IMG/VR virus record: IMGVR_UViG_3300042923_000987
Span: 1-22,758 of that record
DNA length: 22,758 nucleotides
Direction: 5' to 3' (one strand)
Origin: a virus
Below, piece by piece: positions 1 through 10,090 of this stretch (positions within the stretch are counted from its first letter, which is position 1; every line of letters begins with the position of its first letter). The position numbers and the translations under genes were made by a program. The notes under the pieces are model-generated. The model saw only the letters and a list, made by a program, of their open reading frames with translations, was not told the DNA's origin and searched no databases.

Positions 1-458
1 TACTGAACCACCGCGCTAGACTCGGCATCGAGATCCCCTGACGTCTGCGCCAGCTCGATGGCGTGGTGCAGCTCGCGGATACGCACCCGATCTTCATCGG
101 TGCCGCGTAGCGCCGCGTAATAGGCGGCAATCCCTTCCAGCGCATGGCGCGTCTCAAGCAGGTCAAATTGGGATTCAGGATGATCGGAGAGCAGTTCGAC
201 CAGCGGGTCGCTAAAGCTCTGCCACAGGCTGTTCTGGACAAACGTACCGCCGCCCTGGCGACGAAGCAGCAGGCCCTTGGCTTCAAGACGTTGGATCGCC
301 TCACGGAGCGAAGGACGGGAAACGTCGAACTGTTTAGCCAGCTCGCGTTCAGGTGGAAGTTTTTCACCGGGGCGCAGTGTCCCCTCAAGGATCAAGAACT
401 CCAGTTGCTGCTCAATCACATCGGATAGTTTTGGTTGGCGGATTTTGCTGTAGGCCAT
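1..458 (-). CDS. pdhR: PdhR, GntR-family pyruvate-responsive repressor (N-terminal part)
   Basis: Transcriptional repressor of the pyruvate dehydrogenase operon and respiratory genes; pyruvate releases it from DNA (family knowledge). The gene reads leftward from ATG at 456-458 and is open at the window edge, giving about 152 of the usual ~254 residues. The N-terminus ([18 protein letters not shown]) and the winged helix-turn-helix with [21 protein letters not shown] and the GGGTFVQ wing match E. coli PdhR as I remember it. The effector-binding FCD domain begins after about residue 90 and is cut by the window. Its own operator lies 33 bp upstream of the start, consistent with autoregulation. 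aceEF-lpd would be expected beyond position 1. The identification is firm. Confidence 0.96.
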   Translation of the reverse strand, partial: MAYSKIRQPKLSDVIEQQLEFLILEGTLRPGEKLPPERELAKQFDVSRPSLREAIQRLEAKGLLLRRQGGGTFVQNSLWQSFSDPLVELLSDHPESQFDLLETRHALEGIAAYYAALRGTDEDRVRIRELHHAIELAQTSGDLDAESSAVVQ

Positions 459-490
459 TATTCCCTGTCTCTGCCATTAGCCCGGAGTAA

Positions 491-505
491 ATTGGTCTTA
501 CCAAT
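491..505. promoter_or_regulatory. PdhR operator
   Basis: ATTGGTcttACCAAT is a perfect match to the known PdhR palindrome ATTGGTnnnACCAAT. It lies between the predicted pdhR promoter and the start codon, so bound PdhR would block its own transcription. Flanking A and T extend the palindrome by one base on each side. Confidence 0.92.
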
Positions 506-522
506 TTCATGTTCTTAGCGCT

Positions 523-551
523 AAAGTAACAAAGTATTCACCTTCTGTCCA
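523..551 (-). promoter_or_regulatory. Sigma70-type promoter of pdhR
   Basis: On the minus strand TGGACA (complement of 546-551) and TACTTT (complement of 523-528) are separated by exactly 17 bp. Transcription would start about 10 bp before the PdhR operator, which agrees with the operator location I recall for E. coli pdhR. Seen by eye, not scored. Confidence 0.6.
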
Positions 552-1002
552 TACAGGTTTTGATTGAAATCAGGGAACCCTGCACATTTTAACAACATTA
601 CAGAAATGACGTTTCAGGAATGTAACTTTGCACAAAAGATACCGTTACCCCTTAAGAGGCAGATTTAACCTCATTGAAACCTTAAAATTACTAATTGAAC
701 CGATTCAGTTGTCATTATTTTGCATATTAAATCAAATAAAGCGCTTAATTATTTCAAATAATCGATAGGGTAGTAGCTGGGGGTAGTCGGCGCGAATTTA
801 CAAATGTTTGCTTTTCATCCAACCCGCTTCTGGCCCTGCATAAAGCAGGTGCATTCCCGCGCGCTTATCACTATTCTGAGCCTTACGAAAGAGATGGGCC
901 GATATTTCAGATCCTGCTTACGTAAATAAAAAAATACAAAAATGGAATTTTATACGTACACGCACACAACGGCGTACAAAAAATAACCACATATGAGGTT
1001 TC

Positions 1003-2379
1003 ATGATGGAAGATCAACAGCACGGTGAAACGCTGAAGCGCGGTCTTAAAAACCGCCATATTCAGCTAATTGCGCTGGGTGGTGCTATCGGGACGGGTCT
1101 GTTTCTGGGCAGCGCATCCGTTATTCAGTCCGCAGGGCCGGGGATTATCCTCGGCTATGCCATCGCCGGTTTTATCGCGTTCTTAATTATGCGTCAGCTG
1201 GGTGAAATGGTGGTTGAAGAGCCGGTCGCCGGCTCGTTCAGCCACTTCGCCTACAAATACTGGGGCGGGTTTGCTGGCTTTGCCTCCGGCTGGAACTACT
1301 GGGTGCTCTACGTGCTGGTCGCAATGGCTGAGCTGACCGCCGTGGGGAAATACATTCAGTTCTGGTGGCCGGAGATCCCCACCTGGGTATCAGCGGCGGC
1401 CTTCTTTGTGATCATCAACGCCATTAACCTGACCAACGTCAAAGTGTTCGGGGAGATGGAGTTCTGGTTCGCCATTATTAAAGTTATTGCTGTGGTCGCC
1501 ATGATCCTCTTCGGCGGCTGGCTGCTGTTTAGCGATAGCGCGGGCCCGCAGGCCACCGTGCGTAACCTCTGGGAACAGGGCGGCTTCCTGCCCCACGGCT
1601 TTACCGGGCTGGTGATGATGATGGCGATCATTATGTTCTCCTTCGGTGGCCTGGAGCTGGTGGGGATCACCGCCGCCGAAGCGGATAACCCGGAAGTGAG
1701 CATTCCAAAAGCCACTAACCAGGTTATCTACCGGATCCTGATCTTCTACATCGGCTCGCTGGCGGTGCTGCTCTCGCTGCTGCCGTGGACGCGCGTAACC
1801 GCCGACACCAGCCCGTTTGTGCTGATCTTCCACGAGCTGGGAGATACCTTTGTGGCTAACGCCCTCAACATCGTGGTCTTAACCGCCGCGCTGTCGGTCT
1901 ATAACAGCTGCGTCTACTGCAACAGCCGGATGCTGTTTGGCCTGGCGAAGCAGGGCAACGCCCCGAAAGCGCTGGCGAAGGTCGATAAGCGTGGCGTACC
2001 GGTGGCGACCATTCTCACCTCTGCCCTCTTTACCGCGCTGTGCGTGCTGATTAACTACCTGGCGCCTGGCGAAGCCTTTGGCCTGCTGATGGCGCTGGTG
2101 GTCTCCGCGCTGGTGATCAACTGGGCGATGATCAGCCTGGCGCACATGAAGTTCCGCCGCGCCAAAGACAAGCAGGGGGTGAAGACGCGCTTCCCGGCGC
2201 TCTTCTACCCGCTGGGGAACTGGATCTGCCTGCTGTTTATGGCGGCGGTACTGGTGATCATGGCGATCACGCCTGGCATGGCGATCTCCGTCTGGCTGAT
2301 CCCAGTCTGGGTGGCCATCCTTGCCGTAGGTTACTTCATCAAGCAGCAAAAAGCAGGAAAGCCGGTTAAGGCACACTAA
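1003..2379 (+). CDS. aroP: AroP, aromatic amino acid permease
   Basis: Proton-driven inner-membrane importer of phenylalanine, tyrosine and tryptophan, of the amino acid transporter (AAT/APC) family with 12 membrane helices. The protein is 458 aa, close to the 457 aa of E. coli AroP, and nearly collinear with it. The N-terminus ends in LKRGLKNRHIQLIALGG, and the TM1 substrate-binding break GAIGTGLF is at about residues 27-34. Two ATGs are adjacent. GAGG at 995-998 sits 4 nt before the first and 7 nt before the second (1006), so the second may be the real start. Upstream is divergent pdhR. Regulation by TyrR is expected from E. coli but is not proven by this sequence. Confidence 0.96.
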   Translation: MMEDQQHGETLKRGLKNRHIQLIALGGAIGTGLFLGSASVIQSAGPGIILGYAIAGFIAFLIMRQLGEMVVEEPVAGSFSHFAYKYWGGFAGFASGWNYWVLYVLVAMAELTAVGKYIQFWWPEIPTWVSAAAFFVIINAINLTNVKVFGEMEFWFAIIKVIAVVAMILFGGWLLFSDSAGPQATVRNLWEQGGFLPHGFTGLVMMMAIIMFSFGGLELVGITAAEADNPEVSIPKATNQVIYRILIFYIGSLAVLLSLLPWTRVTADTSPFVLIFHELGDTFVANALNIVVLTAALSVYNSCVYCNSRMLFGLAKQGNAPKALAKVDKRGVPVATILTSALFTALCVLINYLAPGEAFGLLMALVVSALVINWAMISLAHMKFRRAKDKQGVKTRFPALFYPLGNWICLLFMAAVLVIMAITPGMAISVWLIPVWVAILAVGYFIKQQKAGKPVKAH

Positions 2380-2387
2380 CCGCACGC

Positions 2388-2424
2388 TCTGCCCTGCCCC
2401 CTAAATCCAGGGAGGCAGGGCAGA
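2388..2424 (+). terminator. Stem-loop after aroP
   Basis: An 11-bp perfect stem TCTGCCCTGCC / GGCAGGGCAGA with a 15-nt loop starts 9 bp after the aroP stop. No U-tract follows it, so it is a possible 3'-end-stabilising or rho-assisted terminator hairpin rather than a clear intrinsic terminator. Confidence 0.5.
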
Positions 2425-2553
2425 TGTGAAATGTAAGACGCTTCACAAATTCACTTTCGTAGCCGTTTTGTCCATCTCTGCGCCCCTATCCTGTAACGCA
2501 AAAATTCCGTAGCGAGCAAATAATCTCTTCCTATATCAACGGGAGATTTCGCG

Positions 2554-3951
2554 ATGGACAATAACAAGCTGTCAGTGAAAGAGAAGATCGGCTACGGCAT
2601 GGGCGACGCCGGGTGCAATATCATTTTCGGCGCTATCATGCTGTTCGTTAACTACTTCTATACCGACATATTTGGTCTGGCACCGGCGCTGGTAGGGGTA
2701 CTTCTGCTCTCTATCCGCGTTATTGATGCGGTAACGGACCCGATTATGGGGGCGCTGGCCGACCGTACCCGCAGTAAATATGGCCGTTTCCGCCCCTGGC
2801 TGCTGTGGATCGCCCTGCCCTACGCGCTGTTCAGCATCCTGATGTTTACCACGCCAGAGTGGAGCTACAGTAGCAAGGTTATCTATGCCTTCGTCACCTA
2901 CTTCCTGCTCTCTCTGACCTATACGGCGATCAATATTCCCTACTGCTCGCTGGGTGGCGTCATCACCAACGATCCGAAAGAGCGCGTGGCGTGTCAGTCC
3001 TACCGCTTCGTGATGGTCGGTGTGGCGACCCTGCTGCTGTCGCTCACGCTGCTGCCGATGGCCGACTGGTTTGGTGGGGATAACAAAGCCAAAGGCTACC
3101 AGATGGCAATGACCGTGCTGGCGCTGATTGGCACCTGCATGTTCCTGTTCTGCTTCGCAACGGTGCGGGAACGCGTTCGCCCGGCGGTACAAACCAACGA
3201 TGAGTTGAAAAACGATCTGAAAGATGTCTGGAAAAACGACCAGTGGGTGCGCATTTTGCTGCTGACCCTGTGCAACGTCTGTCCGGGCTTTATCCGCATG
3301 GCGGCAACCATGTACTACGTCACCTGGGTGATGGGTCAGAGCACCCACTTTGCCACCCTGTTTATCAGCCTGGGCGTGGTGGGTATGATGCTGGGCAGCA
3401 TGCTCGCAAAAGTGCTGACCGACCGCTGGTGCAAGCTGAAGGTATTTTTCTGGACCAACATCGCGCTGGCTATCTTCTCCTGCGCGTTCTACTTCTTCGA
3501 TCCAAAGGCGACTACCACTATCGTGGTGCTCTACTTCCTGCTTAATATCCTGCACCAGATCCCCTCCCCGCTGCACTGGTCCCTGATGGCCGACGTAGAC
3601 GACTACGGCGAGTGGAAAACCGGTAAGCGCATTACCGGTATTAGCTTCTCTGGCAACATCTTCTTCCTCAAGCTGGGGCTGGCCATTGCCGGCGCGATGG
3701 TCGGCTTCCTGCTCTCCTGGTATGGTTATAACGCCAGTGCGAAGGCACAAAGCCCTGATGCCATCAACGGTATCGTCCTGCTGTTCACCGTGATCCCGGG
3801 GGTAGGTTATCTGATTACGGCGGGCGTCGTCCGGCTGCTGAAGGTCGATCGCGAAACGATGGCACGGATCCAGGAGGACCTGGAGAAGCGTCGCACCAAC
3901 TACCGTGAACTGAGCGACTATCAGGAACTGAAAGCCGCAGAGAATAAATAA
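2554..3951 (+). CDS. GPH-family (MelB-like) sugar:cation symporter
   Basis: Inner-membrane secondary transporter, 465 aa with about 12 hydrophobic segments, of the glycoside-pentoside-hexuronide family. D18 in YGMGD corresponds to the sugar-binding Asp of MelB helix I. D58 and D62 in the VIDAVTDP motif correspond to the cation-binding Asp pair of MelB helix II (Asp55/Asp59). RSKYGRFRPWLLW is the usual loop 2-3 signature. The start has GGGAGA 9 bp upstream. The gene is followed after 10 bp by a GH43 glycosidase, the same pairing as yagG-yagH or xynT-type loci, so a pentose oligosaccharide is the likely substrate. The exact sugar cannot be read from sequence. The pair looks like an insertion between aroP and ampE. 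Confidence 0.9.
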   Translation: MDNNKLSVKEKIGYGMGDAGCNIIFGAIMLFVNYFYTDIFGLAPALVGVLLLSIRVIDAVTDPIMGALADRTRSKYGRFRPWLLWIALPYALFSILMFTTPEWSYSSKVIYAFVTYFLLSLTYTAINIPYCSLGGVITNDPKERVACQSYRFVMVGVATLLLSLTLLPMADWFGGDNKAKGYQMAMTVLALIGTCMFLFCFATVRERVRPAVQTNDELKNDLKDVWKNDQWVRILLLTLCNVCPGFIRMAATMYYVTWVMGQSTHFATLFISLGVVGMMLGSMLAKVLTDRWCKLKVFFWTNIALAIFSCAFYFFDPKATTTIVVLYFLLNILHQIPSPLHWSLMADVDDYGEWKTGKRITGISFSGNIFFLKLGLAIAGAMVGFLLSWYGYNASAKAQSPDAINGIVLLFTVIPGVGYLITAGVVRLLKVDRETMARIQEDLEKRRTNYRELSDYQELKAAENK

Positions 3952-3961
3952 GGAGCGTCCT

Positions 3962-4912
3962 ATGCAAAACTGGCCAAACCCCTTTATTGAGCAGCGCGCC
4001 GACCCGTTCATTCTGCGTCACGGCGATGGGTACTACTTTATCGCCTCCGTGCCGGAGTATGATCGGCTGGAGATCCGCCACGCCGCTACCCTGGAGGGGC
4101 TACGCGACGCCGAGCCGGTGGTGGTATGGCGTAAACCGCAGACCGGCCCGATGAGCCAGCTGATCTGGGCCCCGGAGCTGCATCAGATTGACGGAAAGTG
4201 GTACATCTACTTTGCCGCAACCCATACGCACGATCTGGACGCGCTGAATATGTTCCAGCACCGCATGTTTGCGCTGGAGTGTGCCGATGCCGATCCCTTA
4301 ACCGGGCGCTGGACAGAAAAAGGGCAGGTGCAGACGCCGTTTGATACCTTTGCGCTGGATGCCACGACGTTCAATCACCAGGGCAAACAGTGGTATCTGT
4401 GGGCGCAGAAAGCCCCCGATATTGCAGGCAACTCAAACATCTACCTGGCGGAGCTGGAGAACCCGTGGACGCTGAAAGGCGACCCGGTGATGCTAAGCAA
4501 GCCGGAGTTTGAGTGGGAGTGCCGGGGGTTTCTGGTCAACGAGGGGCCGGCAGTGATTACTCATGGTGACAGGCTGTTTGTCACCTACTCCGCCAGCGCC
4601 ACCGATGAGAACTACTGTCTGGGCCTGCTGTGGATCGATATTGCTGCCGATCCAGGCCAGCCGGAAAACTGGCATAAATCACCGCAGCCGGTGTTTACCA
4701 CCAGCTACGACAACCGGCAGTACGGGCCGGGCCACAACAGCTTTACCAGTACAGCGGACGGTGAAGACGTGCTGGTTTACCATGCGCGTAACTACACCGA
4801 GATTGAAGGCGACCCGCTCTACGATCCGAACCGCCATACGCGGCTGAAGCTAATTGAGTGGGATAAAGACGGCATGCCGATTTTTGGCGTTCCGCCTGCG
4901 GATACCTTATAG
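3962..4912 (+). CDS. Glycoside hydrolase family 43 (arabinofuranosidase/xylosidase type)
   Basis: A 316-aa single-domain five-bladed beta-propeller glycosidase without signal peptide, hence cytoplasmic. The three GH43 acidic residues are visible: catalytic base D14 in RADPFI, pKa modulator D133 in FALDATTF, and general acid E194 in VNEGPAV. The IWAPELH-DGKWYIYFAA blade (about 69-86) resembles exo-alpha-1,5-L-arabinofuranosidases of the GH43_26 group, but beta-xylosidase is an alternative. AGGAG lies 6 bp before the ATG, and the 10-bp gap to the symporter implies one operon: oligosaccharide import followed by intracellular hydrolysis. It ends 58 bp before convergent ampE. Confidence 0.88.
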   Translation: MQNWPNPFIEQRADPFILRHGDGYYFIASVPEYDRLEIRHAATLEGLRDAEPVVVWRKPQTGPMSQLIWAPELHQIDGKWYIYFAATHTHDLDALNMFQHRMFALECADADPLTGRWTEKGQVQTPFDTFALDATTFNHQGKQWYLWAQKAPDIAGNSNIYLAELENPWTLKGDPVMLSKPEFEWECRGFLVNEGPAVITHGDRLFVTYSASATDENYCLGLLWIDIAADPGQPENWHKSPQPVFTTSYDNRQYGPGHNSFTSTADGEDVLVYHARNYTEIEGDPLYDPNRHTRLKLIEWDKDGMPIFGVPPADTL

Positions 4913-4933
4913 CTAATAGTGCTACGTTGCTTT

Positions 4934-4962
4934 GTAGGCCCGGCAAGCGAGCGCCGCCGGGC
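4934..4962. repeat. REP-like palindromic element
   Basis: GTAGGCCCGGCAAGCGAGCG is followed by CCGCCGGGC; the arms GCCCGGC (4938-4944) and GCCGGGC (4956-4962) pair. This is the typical form of enterobacterial REP/PU elements. It lies between the convergent GH43 and ampE genes, where it can also end or protect both transcripts. Confidence 0.8.
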
Positions 4963-4970
4963 GTTAAAAG

Positions 4971-5821
4971 CTAGACCAGGGTCCCGTAAATAGTCAGCAG
5001 CGCCACCACTACCACCACGGCGAAGGAGGTCTTCTTCGCCATCGATACCGCAGCTTTTGGCGTTTCGACTTTATCGAGATGTGGCTCGCGCGCCAGTGAA
5101 AACTGGGCCAGCCGGGTCAGGACATGATACTGCGAGGTGCGCCAGTCGGTGAGCGAGGCAAACCAGGCGGGCAGCGCTTTTTCACCATGGCCAATGAGCG
5201 CGTAGACCACGCCCACCAGCCGCACCGGGATCCAGTCCAGCAGGTGCAGAATAGCGTCGATACCGGACTGTAACCGCGCGTGCGGGGTCATGTATCGCGC
5301 CAGCCACGACTGCCAGGCGCGCAGAAAGGCGTAGCCCACCAGCAGCACCGGCCCCCATACACCGCCAACAACAAACCAGAACAGCGGTGCCAGGTAGAAG
5401 CGGAAGTTAATCCACAGCAGGGCATTTTGCAGCTCGCGCAGGTACTCACGCTCGTCGCACTCCGGCGGCACGCCGTGAATTAGCGTCAGCTCGCTGGCCA
5501 TAGTATCCCGCGCGTGGCTATCATCTCGCGAGGCCGCCTTCAGATAGGCGTGATAGTGCAGGCGCACCTTACCCGCGCCAATACAGAGCAGGCCGAGCAT
5601 AATCCACACCACCAGCAGCGGCACGTTGAAAAAGAGTCCGTAGAGCGCACGCAGCAGCAGAAAGGTCACCAGCATCGCCACGGCGGTCAACAGCAGCGTG
5701 CGCAGCATCGAGAAGCGCTTTATCCGACGGAACAGCACCTCAAGGCGGTGATCCAGATGCCAGTGCTCACCCAGCTTAAAAAGGCGCTCGGCGATCAACA
5801 CCAGCAGCATCGTGAATAGCG

Positions 5822-5825
<4 letters not shown>
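4971..5825 (-). CDS. ampE: AmpE, inner-membrane protein of the ampDE operon
   Basis: A 284-aa polytopic membrane protein, the same length as E. coli AmpE and collinear with it (N-terminus [17 protein letters not shown]-terminus ending in LLTIYGTLV). Hydrophobic segments are visible near residues 1-13, 41-63, 67-84, about 150-170 and the last 20 residues. It is linked to beta-lactamase regulation in Enterobacteriaceae, where it was proposed as a sensory transducer, but its biochemical activity is not established. The start ATG overlaps the ampD stop as ATGA, so the two are translationally coupled. Orthology is firm. Confidence 0.95.
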
Positions 5826-7367
<1,542 letters not shown>

Positions 7368-7377
7368 TCCCGGTAAT

Positions 7378-7405
7378 GCCCCGGTGGCGCTGCGCTAACC
7401 GGGGC
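7378..7405. repeat. REP-like palindrome after nadC
   Basis: GCCCCGGT (7378-7385) and ACCGGGGC (7398-7405) are perfect inverted arms around GGCGCTGCGCTA. This is the common 'CCGG-TGGCGCTGCGCT-CCGG' REP form of Klebsiella/Enterobacter-type genomes. It starts 10 bp after the nadC stop and may end its transcript. Confidence 0.72.
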
Positions 7406-7553
7406 GACGGATTGCGTCCCTGCGCGCAAAAACGTTGTTTACCTCTGCAACGGCGTAAAAAACTCGGGAAGCTGACTTCCTGAACGCCGCTTTGCTCCCT
7501 CGTCACACTCTCCCTGGACTGACACACTCCCCACACCAACCAGGGAGCAGATC

Positions 7554-7610
7554 ATGAAACAGTCATTGGCAAAACAGCGGGGGTTTACCTTAATCGAGCT
7601 GATGGTGGTT
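7554..7610 (+). pseudogene. ppdD: ppdD, type IV major prepilin, truncated by the phage junction
   Basis: ATG at 7554, preceded by GGGAG, opens a frame beginning MKQSLAKQRGFTLIELMVV, the prepilin leader plus the hydrophobic N-terminus of PpdD. The peptidase site (G then F, with the +5 Glu) is intact. After codon 19 the expected IGIIAIL continuation is replaced by phage sequence, and the frame stops at 7638-7640 as a 28-residue chimera ending MKYYF. The location after nadC is the normal place of ppdD-hofBC. About 120 residues of pilin are missing, so no functional pilin can be made here unless the phage excises. The last host base cannot be fixed to better than a few nucleotides without the other junction. 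Confidence 0.9.
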
Positions 7611-7679
7611 AGTACAGCTAAAATGAAGTACTATTTTTAAAACACCACACATTACTTAAAGTGTTGATGTATATAGAAA

Positions 7680-8396
<717 letters not shown>

Positions 8397-8409
8397 CTAC
8401 ACCTGTACA

Positions 8410-8440
8410 ATTTAAGTACGGGTATTTACTTAACTTAAAT
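8410..8440. promoter_or_regulatory. Inverted repeat between the divergent methyltransferase and membrane-protein genes
   Basis: ATTTAAGT (8410-8417) and ACTTAAAT (8433-8440) are perfect 8-bp inverted arms with a 15-bp spacer. The minus strand of the spacer carries AGTAAATACC (8421-8430), a copy of the putative phage promoter motif. It could be an operator over the methyltransferase promoter. No regulator for it is in the window. Confidence 0.4.
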
Positions 8441-8500
8441 CAGGCATCTTGCCTTACAAACCTAAAATTGCTTGGAAAACTTATTTGAGAATGAGTGAAA

Positions 8501-9157
8501 ATGAATAAAAAAAATCTTTTTAATTTATCACATATTATCGGATTCTTTATAGGAGTCCTTGTAACAATCATCATTAATTGGCTGTTATTTAAAGATCCAA
8601 AAAAAATAACAGCACCAGGTGTTGCCTCGCTTGTTGCAATGTGCACATTCTCATTAGCTTTATATTCTGCTTATCAAGTAAAGAAGTGGCTTGATAGTAA
8701 AATAAATGAAACCGCATTCAAAAAATCAGATGAGTTTTTAAGTATTTTATGTGAAGTTAATAATAAATTAGCCGAACTGAATATGTATGTACGCACTCTT
8801 CACCTGCGAAGAAATGTGAAGGATTATGAAAAATGGATAGATCATATATTAACATTGAACATCGAACTTAATAAACTTATTGTGTCAGCATACAATTGCT
8901 CATATACTTTTGATACTTGGGGGATAGATTTTATCCAAGCAACATTATTTGACAAAGCAATGTTCCGCTGCGGCCGTATCATAGGCAATATTAACCGCTT
9001 GGGTAATATGGAGATTCGTAACCATGAACACTGCGAATTCTATATTAAAGAGCTTGCAGAGCTATTAGGGTATATGGATAGTTCATATTATTACGTTCAT
9101 GTTATTGTAAGCAAACCATATCATAGTAAATTTGTGAAAATCCAATATCACGTATAG
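8501..9157 (+). CDS. Two-helix membrane protein of unknown function (orphan A)
   Basis: A 218-aa protein with two N-terminal membrane helices (about residues 10-30 and 40-60) and a charged, mostly helical C-terminal part of about 155 residues predicted to face the cytoplasm. I do not recognise the family. A GTG six bases upstream (8495) is an alternative start; I prefer ATG 8501. It is AT-rich, on the opposite strand from most phage genes, and convergent with a second protein of the same architecture. It has one GTAC in 0.66 kb, unlike its phage neighbours. Possible roles, inferred only from position and architecture, are superinfection exclusion, an anti-phage effector, or a lysogenic conversion protein. 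Confidence 0.75.
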   Translation: MNKKNLFNLSHIIGFFIGVLVTIIINWLLFKDPKKITAPGVASLVAMCTFSLALYSAYQVKKWLDSKINETAFKKSDEFLSILCEVNNKLAELNMYVRTLHLRRNVKDYEKWIDHILTLNIELNKLIVSAYNCSYTFDTWGIDFIQATLFDKAMFRCGRIIGNINRLGNMEIRNHEHCEFYIKELAELLGYMDSSYYYVHVIVSKPYHSKFVKIQYHV

Positions 9158-9242
9158 AGAAACAATCATAATAATGGTTAGCCCTGCTTAATCTTAGATC
9201 ATTAGCAAACACTAACATGAAGCAGATAAGCCGAGATAGGAG

Positions 9243-9280
9243 TGATAAAATAAGCCCCATGACGCATGCCATACGGGGCT
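9243..9280 (-). terminator. Intrinsic terminator for the leftward orphan B gene
   Basis: AGCCCC (9253-9258) and GGGGCT (9275-9280) form a stem. Read on the minus strand the hairpin is followed by TTATTTTATC, a moderately U-rich tail. It lies 37 bp past the stop of the 9317-10063 gene and between the two convergent membrane-protein genes. Confidence 0.6.
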
Positions 9281-9316
9281 AAGGTGATACTGTATTAATA
9301 AGAATTGAGTGTAAAT

Positions 9317-10063
9317 TTAACCTGCATATTCTAATAAGTTTAAGACTGATATATTTGAATAAACATATAAAACTAACGATTCTTCAACTTTATTGATGTC
9401 TTGACTTAACTGAAGTGAGGTCTCTACAGTCGAACGATTTGGTATAGTGATAGTATCAAGTTGATTTTGATTAATAACAGAAATTAACCCTGCTACTTCG
9501 GACTGAAAACTTAAAACTTTAGTTTCCAAAAAACCTAACTCATGTAAAATGAGATCTAACGATTTATCATTAATATTTTTAAATCTGAAGCCTAACGCTT
9601 CAATCTTAGATTTTTCTACCATTGCTTCATTAAGATGATTTTGAAAGTGGTTTGTTTTTTCTAATAATTTATTGTAAAACTCATCGAGTCTATACAAGAC
9701 AAAATTCTTTGATGCCTTATCGCCATCTTGATAGTCATAAATGGCCCTGAAGTCTTCAACACAAAACCTTAAAATGAAAGTAGATCTTCTTAGTTTATTT
9801 AAATGAGTGACCTTCAAATCTAAAGCATGAGAAATAACCTTTTCTCTTACAGATGTTTTTTTCCAATCTTTAGCAATCCAAAAACCGCCTAAAGCAGCAA
9901 TAGCCATTGCTACGTTACAACCTGCCGAAATCCAATCTGGATAATTAATTTTTTCATTAAAAGTAATATTGGACACGATGAAACTAACGACAAAATATAC
10001 AAAAGCAAATATAAAAACGGAAATAATTAAAGCAATGACCTTTATTTTATTCTCAACCTTCAT
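9317..10063 (-). CDS. Two-helix membrane protein of unknown function (orphan B)
   Basis: From ATG at 10061-10063 the protein is 248 aa: two N-terminal membrane helices (about 9-31 and 45-64), then some 180 residues of charged, probably helical cytoplasmic domain. The frame is open 8 codons further to 10087, but the predicted promoter -10 box ends only 4 bp from that codon, so the later ATG is more likely. The family was not recognised. It has its own sigma70 promoter and terminator and no GTAC site in 0.75 kb, whereas flanking phage genes are rich in it. This makes it a self-contained cargo unit (moron). Sequence similarity to orphan A is not obvious by eye, but the layout is the same. Confidence 0.75.
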   Translation of the reverse strand: MKVENKIKVIALIISVFIFAFVYFVVSFIVSNITFNEKINYPDWISAGCNVAMAIAALGGFWIAKDWKKTSVREKVISHALDLKVTHLNKLRRSTFILRFCVEDFRAIYDYQDGDKASKNFVLYRLDEFYNKLLEKTNHFQNHLNEAMVEKSKIEALGFRFKNINDKSLDLILHELGFLETKVLSFQSEVAGLISVINQNQLDTITIPNRSTVETSLQLSQDINKVEESLVLYVYSNISVLNLLEYAG

Positions 10064-10090
10064 TTTATTCACCAATAATTCATGCATCTA

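Larger units (their letters stand above)
459..1002. other. pdhR-aroP intergenic region
   Basis: This 544-bp gap holds the PdhR operator and pdhR promoter at its left. The remainder, about 560-1000, is AT-rich and should contain the aroP promoter and TyrR boxes known for this gene in E. coli. I could not place an unambiguous TyrR box; AGTCGG-N6-TTTACA ending near 801 is the best partial match. No open reading frame or RNA gene was recognised here. Confidence 0.6.

Noticed and set aside
144-428. Plus-strand frame of 94 codons near the left edge
   Set aside because: It is antisense to the DNA-binding domain of pdhR, which is the real gene.
780-802. Possible TyrR box upstream of aroP (AGTCGG-N6-TTTACA)
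   Set aside because: Only one half-site matches well; the G-N14-C spacing fits but could be chance, so it is not listed as a feature.
2572-4011. Long open frame of 479 codons on the minus strand opposite the symporter gene
   Set aside because: It is a GC-skew shadow of a well-conserved transporter gene, has a composition rich in Q, H and R, and has no recognisable domain.
7611-7640. Mu-type transposable phage end (TGAAGTAC resembles part of a Mu end)
   Set aside because: The junction lacks the terminal TG/CA layout and no transposase or Mu-type gene is in the window; the match is 8 bases containing the generally enriched GTAC.
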